Of a stretch of DNA of 11,755 bases, positions 1 through 6,090 are shown piece after piece. The position numbers and the translations under genes were made by a program. The DNA is taken from positions 1 through 11,755 of the forward strand of contig JANLYQ010000070.1 in NCBI GenBank assembly GCA_031365725.1, read 5' to 3'. Under the pieces are notes generated by a model. The model made no database searches. It worked only from the letters and a program-made list of their open reading frames with translations, and was not told the origin of the DNA. How positions within the stretch are numbered: position 1 is the stretch's first letter; the number at the start of each line of letters is the position of its first letter. The stretch is from JANLYQ01 sp031365725. GTDB taxonomy: Bacteria > Actinomycetota > Actinomycetes > JACCUZ01.

Positions 1-591
1 GCCCACCGCCATCTGCAGGGCGAAGGTGCCGAGCACGGTGAAGACCGCGCCCCCCGTCAGGGAGCCGGCGCCCAGCAGCGCTGCCATCAAGGCGATGCCG
101 ACCGGGTCGTTGGCACCGGACTCTCCTTCGAGCACGGTGCCGCTACGGCCACCGATCTCCCGTCTGCCCAGCACGGCGAACACCACCGCCGGGTCGGTCG
201 GAGCGAGAGCAACACCGAGCAGCAGCGCCGGCCGCCAGTCGAAGCCGAACACGACGTGCGCCAGCGACGCGACTCCTGCTGTGGTGAGCACCGTGCCCAC
301 CACGCCGATCCACAGCACCGGTCCCGCGCTCTCGCGGAACCTCGCCATGCCGATGTGCATGCCGCCTTCGAACAGCAGCAGGATCAACATCACCGTCACC
401 ACGCGCTGCACGGTGACGATCGGGATCTGCTCCAGCGAGGGCACCAGGTCCGAAACAACTGCTGCCGCGATCAGAAAGATCGCCGGAGCCGGCACCCGGA
501 TCCGTTCGCTGATCCGGTTGGACCAGACAGCCAGCAGTCCCGCGGCGCTCACCACCATGAGGGCCACCGCAAATCGCGAGACGTCGTTCAC
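1..591 (-). CDS. CPA-family cation/proton antiporter, N-terminal part (cut by the window edge)
   Basis: This encodes a membrane exchanger of Na+ or K+ for H+ of the monovalent cation:proton antiporter (NhaP/CvrA-like) type. The 197 residues present are mostly hydrophobic helices. They carry LLLFEGGMHI (about 71-80), APTDPAVVFAVL (130-141) and LEGESGANDPVGIAL (154-168). The last contains the neighbouring Asn161-Asp162 pair that forms the ion site in electroneutral family members, while the Pro-Thr-Asp-Pro motif marks an unwound helix. The start is GTG at 591; an in-frame TGA lies 21 bases upstream, so little extension is possible. No good Shine-Dalgarno is visible. TAGGCT lies 8 bases before the GTG, so translation may be leaderless. 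The C-terminal half, including any regulatory TrkA-C domain, lies beyond the left edge, so ion preference cannot be judged. The family call is firm. Confidence 0.88.
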   Translation of the reverse strand, partial: MNDVSRFAVALMVVSAAGLLAVWSNRISERIRVPAPAIFLIAAAVVSDLVPSLEQIPIVTVQRVVTVMLILLLFEGGMHIGMARFRESAGPVLWIGVVGTVLTTAGVASLAHVVFGFDWRPALLLGVALAPTDPAVVFAVLGRREIGGRSGTVLEGESGANDPVGIALMAALLGAGSLTGGAVFTVLGTFALQMAVG

Positions 592-688
592 CGTGCCCGA
601 GCCTATCGAGGGTCAGTTCCCCAGAAGGACCGCCGTGCACCTGACTGCGCAGCGGGGAGGGGTCGGCAGGTCGGCTTCGGCCGCGTGG

Positions 689-1420
689 CTAGCGATGCTG
701 CACCCAGACGTTCGGCTCGACGTAGGTGCCGAGGTCCGCGGCGCGGTCAATGGAAAGAGCGCTCAGGCCGTCGGGGATGACGTAGTCGCCATCGGCCGGG
801 AAGGCCATCCCGGTCCAGCCCTCCCACTCGCCGACGGTGCCCGTCATCGTCTGGGACGCAGGAGCGGTGGCCAGCACCCGGCAGCCGATGCGGGTGTGCA
901 ACCGGACCCACGGGTCAAAGGGCGATCCGTCGGGTCGGTTCCACGCGACGTACTCGTCGATAGACGCCAGTGGGTAGCGGTGCTTGAGGGTAGGTCGGAT
1001 CGGCGCGATCACTCGCGGCCAACCCCGGGTTCCGGCGACGTTGCCGAGGGCCGTGATGAGCGCCGCTGCCGCGCCCGTGCCGCGTCGATCGGGATGCACG
1101 ACGCCACCGCAGATCACCAGCGTGTCCGGCTCGCCGCCCAGTTCGGCGAGCTCGACCGCCGCGCGGATGGTCGCCGTGTAGCCAGACGAAAGGTCGGCGA
1201 CCTCCCCGCTCCAGCGGATTGGGACAGCCCAGCCGGTCGTGACGAGCTGCTCGCCATCAAGCAACATGAGATCGAGCTCGGTGAAGAGCTCGCGGGCGCG
1301 GTCGATCCAACGCTTCGCCTCTCGGTCAGCCGTTATCCACGCCGGGAACGCCTCGGCGAACAACGCCTCCATCAGCTCGTCCGGTCGGTCCCGTACCCCA
1401 GTTCGTTCCACCGAGAGCAT
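689..1420 (-). CDS. GNAT-like N-acetyltransferase, substrate unknown
   Basis: The 243-residue protein has a GNAT-like acetyl-CoA binding segment at about 103-122 (ICGGVVHPDRRGTGAAAALI), matching the V-x-P-x-x-R-G-x-G pattern of motif A. The C-terminal half is rich in aromatic residues and has a conserved-looking stretch around FDPWVRLHTRIGC (168-180), which resembles large actinobacterial GNAT proteins of unassigned substrate. The ATG at 1420 is chosen because GGAGG stands 9 bases upstream. The frame stays open upstream to 1573, but that extension runs through the terminator and the tRNA gene and is not coding. The gene follows tRNA-Pro in the same direction and is separated from it by a terminator hairpin, so it probably has its own promoter, which I could not identify. 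No partner gene nearby hints at a substrate. It could also be a degenerate GNAT fold without acetyltransferase activity. Confidence 0.8.
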   Translation of the reverse strand: MLSVERTGVRDRPDELMEALFAEAFPAWITADREAKRWIDRARELFTELDLMLLDGEQLVTTGWAVPIRWSGEVADLSSGYTATIRAAVELAELGGEPDTLVICGGVVHPDRRGTGAAAALITALGNVAGTRGWPRVIAPIRPTLKHRYPLASIDEYVAWNRPDGSPFDPWVRLHTRIGCRVLATAPASQTMTGTVGEWEGWTGMAFPADGDYVIPDGLSALSIDRAADLGTYVEPNVWVQHR

Positions 1421-1465
1421 CGGCAACTCCCTCCGGTTCGCTTCCTTTGCCGCCGAAGTGCAGAA

Positions 1466-1496
1466 GGGGCCGGCTCGGTCTCCCGAGCACGGCCCC
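1466..1496 (-). terminator. Intrinsic terminator after tRNA-Pro
   Basis: A near-perfect inverted repeat lies 20 bases beyond the tRNA 3' end. Outer arms 1466-1472 and 1490-1496 (7 bp) and inner arms 1473-1478 and 1483-1488 (6 bp) enclose a 4-base loop, with one bulged base at 1489. On the minus strand the stem is followed by TTCT, a short U tract as is common in GC-rich genomes. Its position between the tRNA and the acetyltransferase gene fits termination of the tRNA transcript. Confidence 0.8.
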
Positions 1497-1515
1497 TGAC
1501 CTGCAACTTCTGCGG

Positions 1516-1620
<105 letters not shown>

Positions 1621-1685
1621 CAAGCCTAGCGCAGGGGTCGGCCACCCCAGGTGGCGAGAGCGACGCGTCTGCGCGAGGGCAGGCA

Positions 1686-1707
1686 ACGGCCGGCACCAGC
1701 CGGCCGT
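1686..1707 (-). terminator. Probable intrinsic terminator of the HNH endonuclease gene
   Basis: A perfect 9-bp inverted repeat (ACGGCCGGC at 1686-1694 and GCCGGCCGT at 1699-1707) with a 4-base loop lies 40 bases beyond the HNH gene's stop codon. There is no U tract, which is frequent for GC-rich actinobacterial terminators. The repeat is symmetrical, so it could act in either direction. Confidence 0.6.
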
Positions 1708-1747
1708 GCACTGACCCGCGAGCAGAGGGCGCAAGCTGCGAGCCGGG

Positions 1748-3229
1748 TCAGCCCGGACCGCGCGGCGGAGGTCGGTTGTGGCCTGGCTTGTGCGGCTCGG
1801 GGCCGATGACGCGGCCATCGCGATGCCGTGCCAGGTAGCGACCCTCCGGCTGGCGTCGCAAGCTCCAGCCGCCCTCGTGCAGCATCGTGTGGTGCCCGGT
1901 GCAGGGCAGCACACCGTTGTCCACCGTCGTTGCGCCCCCGTGGCTCCACCACTGCAGGTGATGCCCGTCTGCCCAGGCGACCGGGCGGTCGCAGTACGGC
2001 CACGCACACCGGTCGCCGTCGCGGGCCACCATGGCGGCCCGTTGCGCGGCGGGGAAGAAGCGGCGTTCCCGGCCGATCAGCGACGCGCTGCCATCGGGCG
2101 AGATCGCCACCACGGTCACGTCGGCATCGCACGCCGCCCGTCGAGCAGTGGAGCCAGCGATGCGGCCCACCCACGACAGCGTCGCTCCTGGCGATCCAGC
2201 AGCGTCGCCTCGGGGGGCCGAGGGCGCCTCGTCGTGCGAGTCCACGTCCTCGTCGGGGCGTACGTCGTCAAGGTCGACGTCCGGGTCTACGGCATCGTCC
2301 GAGTGGAGGCCACCCACGTCGTCGGCGGAGCGGAGACCGTCCGGGCCGTCGTCTGACGGTTTGCCGGCGCCTGGATTCTCATCAGCGTCGACGTCAGAAG
2401 CAGGGTCCGGGTCGAGGGTGTCGGAGTCGATGGTCACGATGAGGTGGGCGTGCCCGCCGCCGGACATCGGCGCGTCCGGCGAGGCGAGGAAGCGGCGGCA
2501 CACGTCGGCCAGGGCGTCCAACCGCCGCTGCGCGCTCGAACGCGTATCGCCCGCCACCGGGGGGCCGGCTGCGTCAAGAGCCTCGAGGATCACCGCACCG
2601 TTGAGCTCGTCCGCAACGAACCGGCCGGCCACCATTCCGTCGAGGGTGCTGGATGCGGCCAGGCCCCGTCGGTCGAACCGGCGCAGGGCATCCTCGTCGG
2701 CCTTGTCGGGGTCGATCGCGTGCTCGAGTGCCCGCATCACCGACGCGACGGCACGGACATCGGCCACCTTGGCGACCTCGACGATGTCGGACTCGATGTG
2801 CTGCACCGTGCCGGCTGGGACGCGGTCGACGATCGAGGCGATCTCGCGCGCCTGCTCCGGGGCGATCTCACCGCGGGCCAGAGCCGCCGCTGTCAGCGGG
2901 AGCTCACCGGAGTGCAGCGCTCGCGCCGTGCGGACCGCTGCGGCCGCCGTGCGCGGCTGCAGTCTCGTGTGGGCTCGGAGCCAGGCCGCCGGGGTCAACG
3001 CGCCGTCCACGACGAACGAGCCGCGGGTGTCGACCTCGCGGACGGCACTGAGTAGCACCGACTCGACCTGCGCCTGCGCGGCCCGAAGATCGCCGACCAG
3101 CCGCGACAGATCGTCGTGGCACAGCTCCCGGAACCCTCCCGCTGCTGCTCGCTCGACCGCAGTCGCCAAGGCACCCCGGGCGGCGTTGACCGCTACCGGG
3201 ACCTGGTCACCACCCTCGCTCGAACACAT
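1748..3229 (-). CDS. DUF222 / 13E12-repeat protein with C-terminal HNH endonuclease domain
   Basis: The 493-residue protein has the two-part 13E12 build. A helical DUF222 domain spans about 15-265. An HNH nuclease domain spans about 395-455, with Cys408-x4-Cys413 as a likely zinc pair, the HH pair 423-424 in DGHHLQWW, Asn438, and Cys443-x2-His446-His447 leading to LHEGGW. The order C-x-C, D-x-HH, N, HH, H is that of the HNH domains fused to DUF222. Between them lies an unusually acidic linker (about 268-338) made largely of Asp, Glu, Pro and Gly. The family is common and often multicopy in actinobacteria; its cellular role is unsettled. The only usable start, ATG at 3229, lies within a LexA box and five bases after a TAGAAT hexamer, so the message is probably leaderless and DNA-damage induced. 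The C-terminal tail is basic and proline-rich. Confidence 0.92.
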   Translation of the reverse strand: MCSSEGGDQVPVAVNAARGALATAVERAAAGGFRELCHDDLSRLVGDLRAAQAQVESVLLSAVREVDTRGSFVVDGALTPAAWLRAHTRLQPRTAAAAVRTARALHSGELPLTAAALARGEIAPEQAREIASIVDRVPAGTVQHIESDIVEVAKVADVRAVASVMRALEHAIDPDKADEDALRRFDRRGLAASSTLDGMVAGRFVADELNGAVILEALDAAGPPVAGDTRSSAQRRLDALADVCRRFLASPDAPMSGGGHAHLIVTIDSDTLDPDPASDVDADENPGAGKPSDDGPDGLRSADDVGGLHSDDAVDPDVDLDDVRPDEDVDSHDEAPSAPRGDAAGSPGATLSWVGRIAGSTARRAACDADVTVVAISPDGSASLIGRERRFFPAAQRAAMVARDGDRCAWPYCDRPVAWADGHHLQWWSHGGATTVDNGVLPCTGHHTMLHEGGWSLRRQPEGRYLARHRDGRVIGPEPHKPGHNRPPPRGPG

Positions 3230-3235
3230 GTTCGA
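3220..3235. promoter_or_regulatory. LexA operator (SOS box) over the HNH gene start
   Basis: TCGAACACATGTTCGA has perfect 6-base half-sites TCGAAC and GTTCGA around a 4-base spacer. This is the SOS box consensus known from mycobacteria and other actinobacteria. It covers the ATG of the HNH gene (3227-3229) and abuts the candidate -10 hexamer (3236-3241). LexA bound here should block RNA polymerase directly, with release after RecA-stimulated LexA self-cleavage. Several 13E12 genes of Mycobacterium tuberculosis are known members of the LexA regulon, which supports the assignment. Confidence 0.85.
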
Positions 3236-3241
3236 TTCTAC
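3236..3241 (-). promoter_or_regulatory. Candidate -10 hexamer (TAGAAT) of the HNH gene promoter
   Basis: On the minus strand TAGAAT ends five bases before the ATG at 3229, so transcription would begin at or within a few bases of the start codon. This fits a leaderless message, and no Shine-Dalgarno is present. No convincing -35 element is seen at the expected spacing. Overlap with the LexA box supports a regulated promoter. Confidence 0.5.
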
Positions 3242-3402
3242 CGCATGTCAGGACCGCAGAACACGTTGTCCACAAACAAGTTTCGGCGCTCTCGCAACCC
3301 GTCGGGACCAGCTGATCCAGGCCGTCGAGAACTGCTGGGGCACACCGGCCCACGGCCGAGGCTGTCCGCTCGGCAACTCAGGGCCTGGTCAGCGCGGCAC
3401 CG
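3242..3402. other. Intergenic region between the PH-domain gene and the HNH promoter
   Basis: These 161 bases separate the end of the rib-his gene train from the HNH gene. A short perfect inverted repeat (CGGCC at 3346-3350, GGCCG at 3354-3358, loop CAC) lies 45 bases beyond the PH-gene stop and is the only terminator candidate, a weak one. I found no convincing small gene; the frames that stay open here are continuations of non-coding antisense frames. Confidence 0.4.
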
Positions 3403-3876
3403 TCAGTCGTGCCCGGGCACCCGGGTGTGCTCCTGCACGAGCCTGGCGAACCGTCGCGCCTGCACCTGCCCCCGCTCCCCCTCGGAGTGCTGGACACCCA
3501 TCGCGGCCAACGCTCTGCCCTCAGCGAGGTCGAGCATCATCCACGGGTCGTCCCGCAGCAGCCGTACGCCGACCACCTCGGCCCACGCGAGCCGGCGCGT
3601 GGTCACGACGTTGACCACGACGACCCCACTGTCATCAGCAACGACGCGGACGTCAGCGAGTCGGTGCAGGAGCCACACCGCACCAACGCCGAAGGCGACC
3701 ACGCCCGCGCGCGACCCGATGCCCCACTCCGGCGAGGGCAGGATCGCGGCCAGCCAGAGCATGGTGATCAGCACAGCGGCCGCGCAGACGTAGACCACGA
3801 CCCGGGCCCGTCTCGGCCGCAGGACCACGCGACCGGAGCTAGTGCCCGGCCCAGAGCCAGGACGACCGTCAGTCAC
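3403..3876 (-). CDS. Small membrane protein with bacterial PH (bPH-type) domain
   Basis: The 157-residue protein has two hydrophobic segments (about 24-47 and 55-72) joined by a short loop containing PEWG. A soluble beta-rich domain follows (about 74-150) with the pattern LADVRVVADDSGVVVVN and LAWAEVVGVRL, typical of the bacterial PH domains found in actinobacterial membrane proteins. The start is GTG at 3876, sharing four bases (GTGA) with the hisG stop, so it should be translationally coupled to hisG; there is no Shine-Dalgarno of its own. An upstream ATG at 3990 in this frame would lie inside hisG and is not supported. The same gene follows hisG in some other actinobacteria, as I recall from Streptomyces, but no role in histidine synthesis is known to me. 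Its function is unknown, and the PH label rests on pattern only. Confidence 0.75.
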   Translation of the reverse strand: MTDGRPGSGPGTSSGRVVLRPRRARVVVYVCAAAVLITMLWLAAILPSPEWGIGSRAGVVAFGVGAVWLLHRLADVRVVADDSGVVVVNVVTTRRLAWAEVVGVRLLRDDPWMMLDLAEGRALAAMGVQHSEGERGQVQARRFARLVQEHTRVPGHD

Positions 3877-4718
3877 AGGCGACAGGCGTGGATGTCGGTG
3901 ACCAGGATGCCGCGGGCACCCAGGTCCCACAGCTCGTCCATGATCGTGTTGGTCTCGGCGCGCGGCACCATCGCCCGCACCGCGACCCACCCTTGGTCGT
4001 GCAGCGGCGACACGGTCGGCGACTCGATGCCCGGGGTCAACCGCACAGCCTCCTCCACCAGCCCGGCGCGGATGTCGTAGTCCATCAACACGTAGCGGCG
4101 GGCGATGATGACGCCCTGCATCCGACGGACCATCTGCGCCACAGCCGGTGAGTCCGGCGCACCCTGGCGACGTACGAGGACGGCCTCGGACTGCAGGATC
4201 GGTTCTCCGACCACCTCGAGCCCGGCCTGTCGCAACGTGGTGCCGGTCGACACGACGTCGGCGATGACGTCGGCGACTCCCAGGCGCACCGCCGTCTCGA
4301 CCGCGCCGTCGAGCCGCACGATCTCGGTGTCGATGCCGCGGTCGGTGAAGTACGTCGAGAGAAGACCGGGGTAGGACGTCGCCACTCGCTTGCCGGCGAA
4401 GTCACTCGCCGACGTGGCCCACCCCGGCTTGGCCGCGAATCGGAACGTCGAGGGAGCGAAACCCAACTGCAGGATCTCCTCCGCCGGTGCGCCGCTGTCG
4501 AGCATCAGGTCGCGACCGGTGATGCCGACGTGCAGCTCCCCGGACCCGACGTACGTCGCAATGTCGCGCGGGCGCAGGAAGAAGAACTCGGTGTCGTTGG
4601 CCGGATCCTGCAGGACCAGCTCGCGGGGGTCGGTCCGCTGGAGATAACCCGACTCGCGCAGCATCTCGGCCGCCGGCTCGGCCAGCGATCCCTTGTTCGG
4701 CACAGCGACGCGGAGCAC
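3873..4718 (-). CDS. hisG: ATP phosphoribosyltransferase, long form
   Basis: HisG joins ATP and PRPP to give phosphoribosyl-ATP, the first and feedback-controlled step of histidine synthesis. The 281-residue length and the C-terminal segment (about 208-281), which matches the HisG_C regulatory domain, mark the long, hexameric, histidine-inhibited form that needs no HisZ. Visible hallmarks are the N-terminal RVAVPNKGSL (3-12), GITGRDLML (65-73) and the PRPP-binding loop DVIADVVSTGTTL (150-162). The GTG start at 4718 has AGAGG five bases upstream. The stop overlaps the GTG of the PH gene by four bases. A 133-base gap with tandem repeats separates it from hisE, so it may have a separate promoter or be modulated there. 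The assignment is secure. Confidence 0.98.
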   Translation of the reverse strand: MLRVAVPNKGSLAEPAAEMLRESGYLQRTDPRELVLQDPANDTEFFFLRPRDIATYVGSGELHVGITGRDLMLDSGAPAEEILQLGFAPSTFRFAAKPGWATSASDFAGKRVATSYPGLLSTYFTDRGIDTEIVRLDGAVETAVRLGVADVIADVVSTGTTLRQAGLEVVGEPILQSEAVLVRRQGAPDSPAVAQMVRRMQGVIIARRYVLMDYDIRAGLVEEAVRLTPGIESPTVSPLHDQGWVAVRAMVPRAETNTIMDELWDLGARGILVTDIHACRL

Positions 4719-4756
4719 AGGAGCCTCTCAGCACAGTCGAAGGGGGCAAGGTGTCA

Positions 4757-4800
4757 GGGTGCAAGGGTGCAAGGGTGCAAGGGTCAGGGTGCAGGGTCCA
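4757..4800. repeat. Short tandem repeat array (GGGTGCAA) between hisE and hisG
   Basis: Three perfect copies of the 8-mer GGGTGCAA stand head to tail at 4757-4780. Decayed copies GGGTCA, GGGTGCA and GGGTCCA follow to 4800. The array lies in the 133-base hisE-hisG gap; on the transcribed strand it reads as CACCCTTG repeats. Such arrays can change copy number by strand slippage. Whether it affects hisG expression is unknown. Confidence 0.85.
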
Positions 4801-4851
4801 GGAGGCAAGGGTCAGGCGTTCATGGCGTCAGGCCGCAGCCCGAGGGGGCGC

Positions 4852-5115
4852 TCACAGATGAGCGTAGACGTCCGCCAGGGTGAGCCCGCGGGCGAGCATG
4901 AGCACCTGCAGGTGGTAGAGCAGCTGCGAGATCTCCTCGGCGGTCCGTTGCGCGGTCTCGTGCTCGGCGGCCATCCACACCTCGGCAGCCTCCTCCACGA
5001 TCTTCTTGCCGATGGTGTGCACACCGGCGTCCAGGGCCGCGACCGTGCCGGAACCAGCCGGCCTGGAGGCAGCCTTGTCGGTGAGCTCGGCGAACAGCGC
5101 GTCGAAGGTCTTCAC
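4852..5115 (-). CDS. hisE: Phosphoribosyl-ATP pyrophosphohydrolase
   Basis: HisE removes pyrophosphate from phosphoribosyl-ATP, the second step of histidine synthesis. At 87 residues it is a stand-alone HisE, not fused to HisI. The all-alpha MazG-like signature is present: IGKKIVEEAAEVWMAA (35-50), with the glutamates that bind Mg2+, and EEISQLLYHLQVLML (60-74). Many relatives have a glutamate-aspartate-rich EAADLLYH in that second helix, but here the acidic pair is Glu60-Glu61 and no Asp precedes LLYH. The start is GTG at 5115 and gives the expected MKTFDALFAEL opening. It lies 21 bases after the VOC gene and lacks a clear Shine-Dalgarno. It is in the same direction as hisG but separated from it by the repeat array. 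Confidence 0.96.
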   Translation of the reverse strand: MKTFDALFAELTDKAASRPAGSGTVAALDAGVHTIGKKIVEEAAEVWMAAEHETAQRTAEEISQLLYHLQVLMLARGLTLADVYAHL

Positions 5116-5136
5116 GCGGCAGATCGTCGCAGAAGG

Positions 5137-5562
5137 TCAGGGCAGCTGCGGCAGGCCCGCGCCGTCCAGCGGCCAGCCAGGGTTGTGGGCGAGTTCCCAC
5201 GCGTGGCCGTCGGGGTCGGCGACGATGCCGCTGTAGCCGCCCCACGACGCCGCTTTAGGCGCGGCCAGGACAGCCGCTCCAGCGGCCACGAAGTCACCCA
5301 CCGCCGCGTCGACCTCCTCCGGCGACGCAAGGTTGATGGCGAGGTGGATGCGGCGGTCATGGCCGGTCGGGACCGCGTCACCGGCGTCCCGGGACATCTC
5401 GACCAGCGGGTAGAGCGCGAGCAACGGCCCCGCGGTGCGCAGCACCGTGAACCCGTCCATCTCCAGACCCGCCTCCCAACCGAGGGCGCGGTAGAACGCG
5501 GTCGAGCGGGCGACATCGGTCACGCCGAGAGTCACCAACGAGAGTCGTGCGGGCACTGCCAT
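5137..5562 (-). CDS. VOC-superfamily (glyoxalase/bleomycin-resistance fold) protein
   Basis: The 141-residue protein has two beta-alpha-beta-beta-beta halves. The first opens with LSLVTLGVTDVARSTAFYRALGW (7-29); the second with IHLAINLASPEEVDAAV (72-88) and ends in YSGIVADPDGHAWELAHNP (110-128). These are typical of single-domain VOC proteins, a superfamily that includes glyoxalase I, dioxygenases and drug-binding proteins. Glu123 stands at a usual metal-ligand position, but the N-terminal ligand position near residue 8 is not His, so a metal-dependent activity is uncertain. The ATG at 5562 is three bases after the ribH stop, so it is surely co-transcribed with the rib genes. The position suggests a job linked to flavin metabolism, but no substrate can be assigned. 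Confidence 0.88.
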   Translation of the reverse strand: MAVPARLSLVTLGVTDVARSTAFYRALGWEAGLEMDGFTVLRTAGPLLALYPLVEMSRDAGDAVPTGHDRRIHLAINLASPEEVDAAVGDFVAAGAAVLAAPKAASWGGYSGIVADPDGHAWELAHNPGWPLDGAGLPQLP

Positions 5563-5565
5563 CGG

Positions 5566-6090
5566 TCAGCTCATCTCTGTCGGGGCACCGAGGTCGCGAG
5601 AATCGGTCGGAGCGCGAGAGTCGCCGAGACCGCGCACGGTGACCGCAGTCGCGACGGCGGCGAGTGCCGACTCGCGGCCCTTGTCCTCGCGAGACCCGGG
5701 CAGACCTGCGCGGTCCCACGCCTGCGCGTCGTCGTCGCACGTGAGCAGACCGAAGCCCACCGGCACGCCCGTGTCCACGGCTACCCGGGCCAATCCGTCG
5801 GTCGCGGCATGGCAGACGTAGTCGAAGTGCGGAGTCCCCCCGCGTACGACGACACCGAGGGCAACCACGGCGTCGAAACCAGAGCGAGCCAACCGAGCGG
5901 CGACGACCGGCAACTCGAACGACCCCGGCACCCGGACCAGCAGCGGCTCCATCACCCCGCACTCGGCCAGTGCCGCCAAAGCGCCCGCGACGAGTCCGTC
6001 CATCACCGTCTCGTGCCAGCTCGACGCGACGATGGCCACCCGCAGGCCCGTCCCGTCGACGACCACCTCCGGTGCTCCGGCGCCACTCAT
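5566..6090 (-). CDS. ribH: 6,7-dimethyl-8-ribityllumazine synthase
   Basis: RibH condenses 5-amino-6-ribitylamino-uracil with 3,4-dihydroxy-2-butanone 4-phosphate to give the lumazine precursor of riboflavin. Key parts are the SSWHETVMDGL loop (23-33) with the aromatic Trp25 that stacks on the substrate, VPGSFELPVVAARLA (54-68), and GVVVRGGTPHFDYVCHA (79-95) with the proton-transfer His88. The C-terminal helix contains KGRESALAAV (137-146). The length of 174 is about 15-20 residues longer than usual owing to a Ser/Asp/Arg-rich C-terminal tail (about 153-174), probably unstructured. The start ATG at 6090 shares ATGA with the ribBA stop. No Shine-Dalgarno is seen, so translation relies on coupling. 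The assignment is secure. Confidence 0.97.
   Translation of the reverse strand: MSGAGAPEVVVDGTGLRVAIVASSWHETVMDGLVAGALAALAECGVMEPLLVRVPGSFELPVVAARLARSGFDAVVALGVVVRGGTPHFDYVCHAATDGLARVAVDTGVPVGFGLLTCDDDAQAWDRAGLPGSREDKGRESALAAVATAVTVRGLGDSRAPTDSRDLGAPTEMS

Noticed and set aside
1748..3229. HNH protein as a homing endonuclease, intein or group II intron product
   Set aside because: The DUF222-HNH architecture is that of the stand-alone 13E12 family; no interrupted host gene or intron structure is visible around it.
2031..3614. Plus-strand open frame of 527 codons over the HNH gene
   Set aside because: The minus-strand product has intact DUF222 and HNH motifs; the plus-strand frame has no domain and Ser/Arg/Ala-rich composition.
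4757..4800. GGGTGCAA array as a CRISPR
   Set aside because: The units are 8 bp, directly abutting with no spacers, and no cas genes are present.
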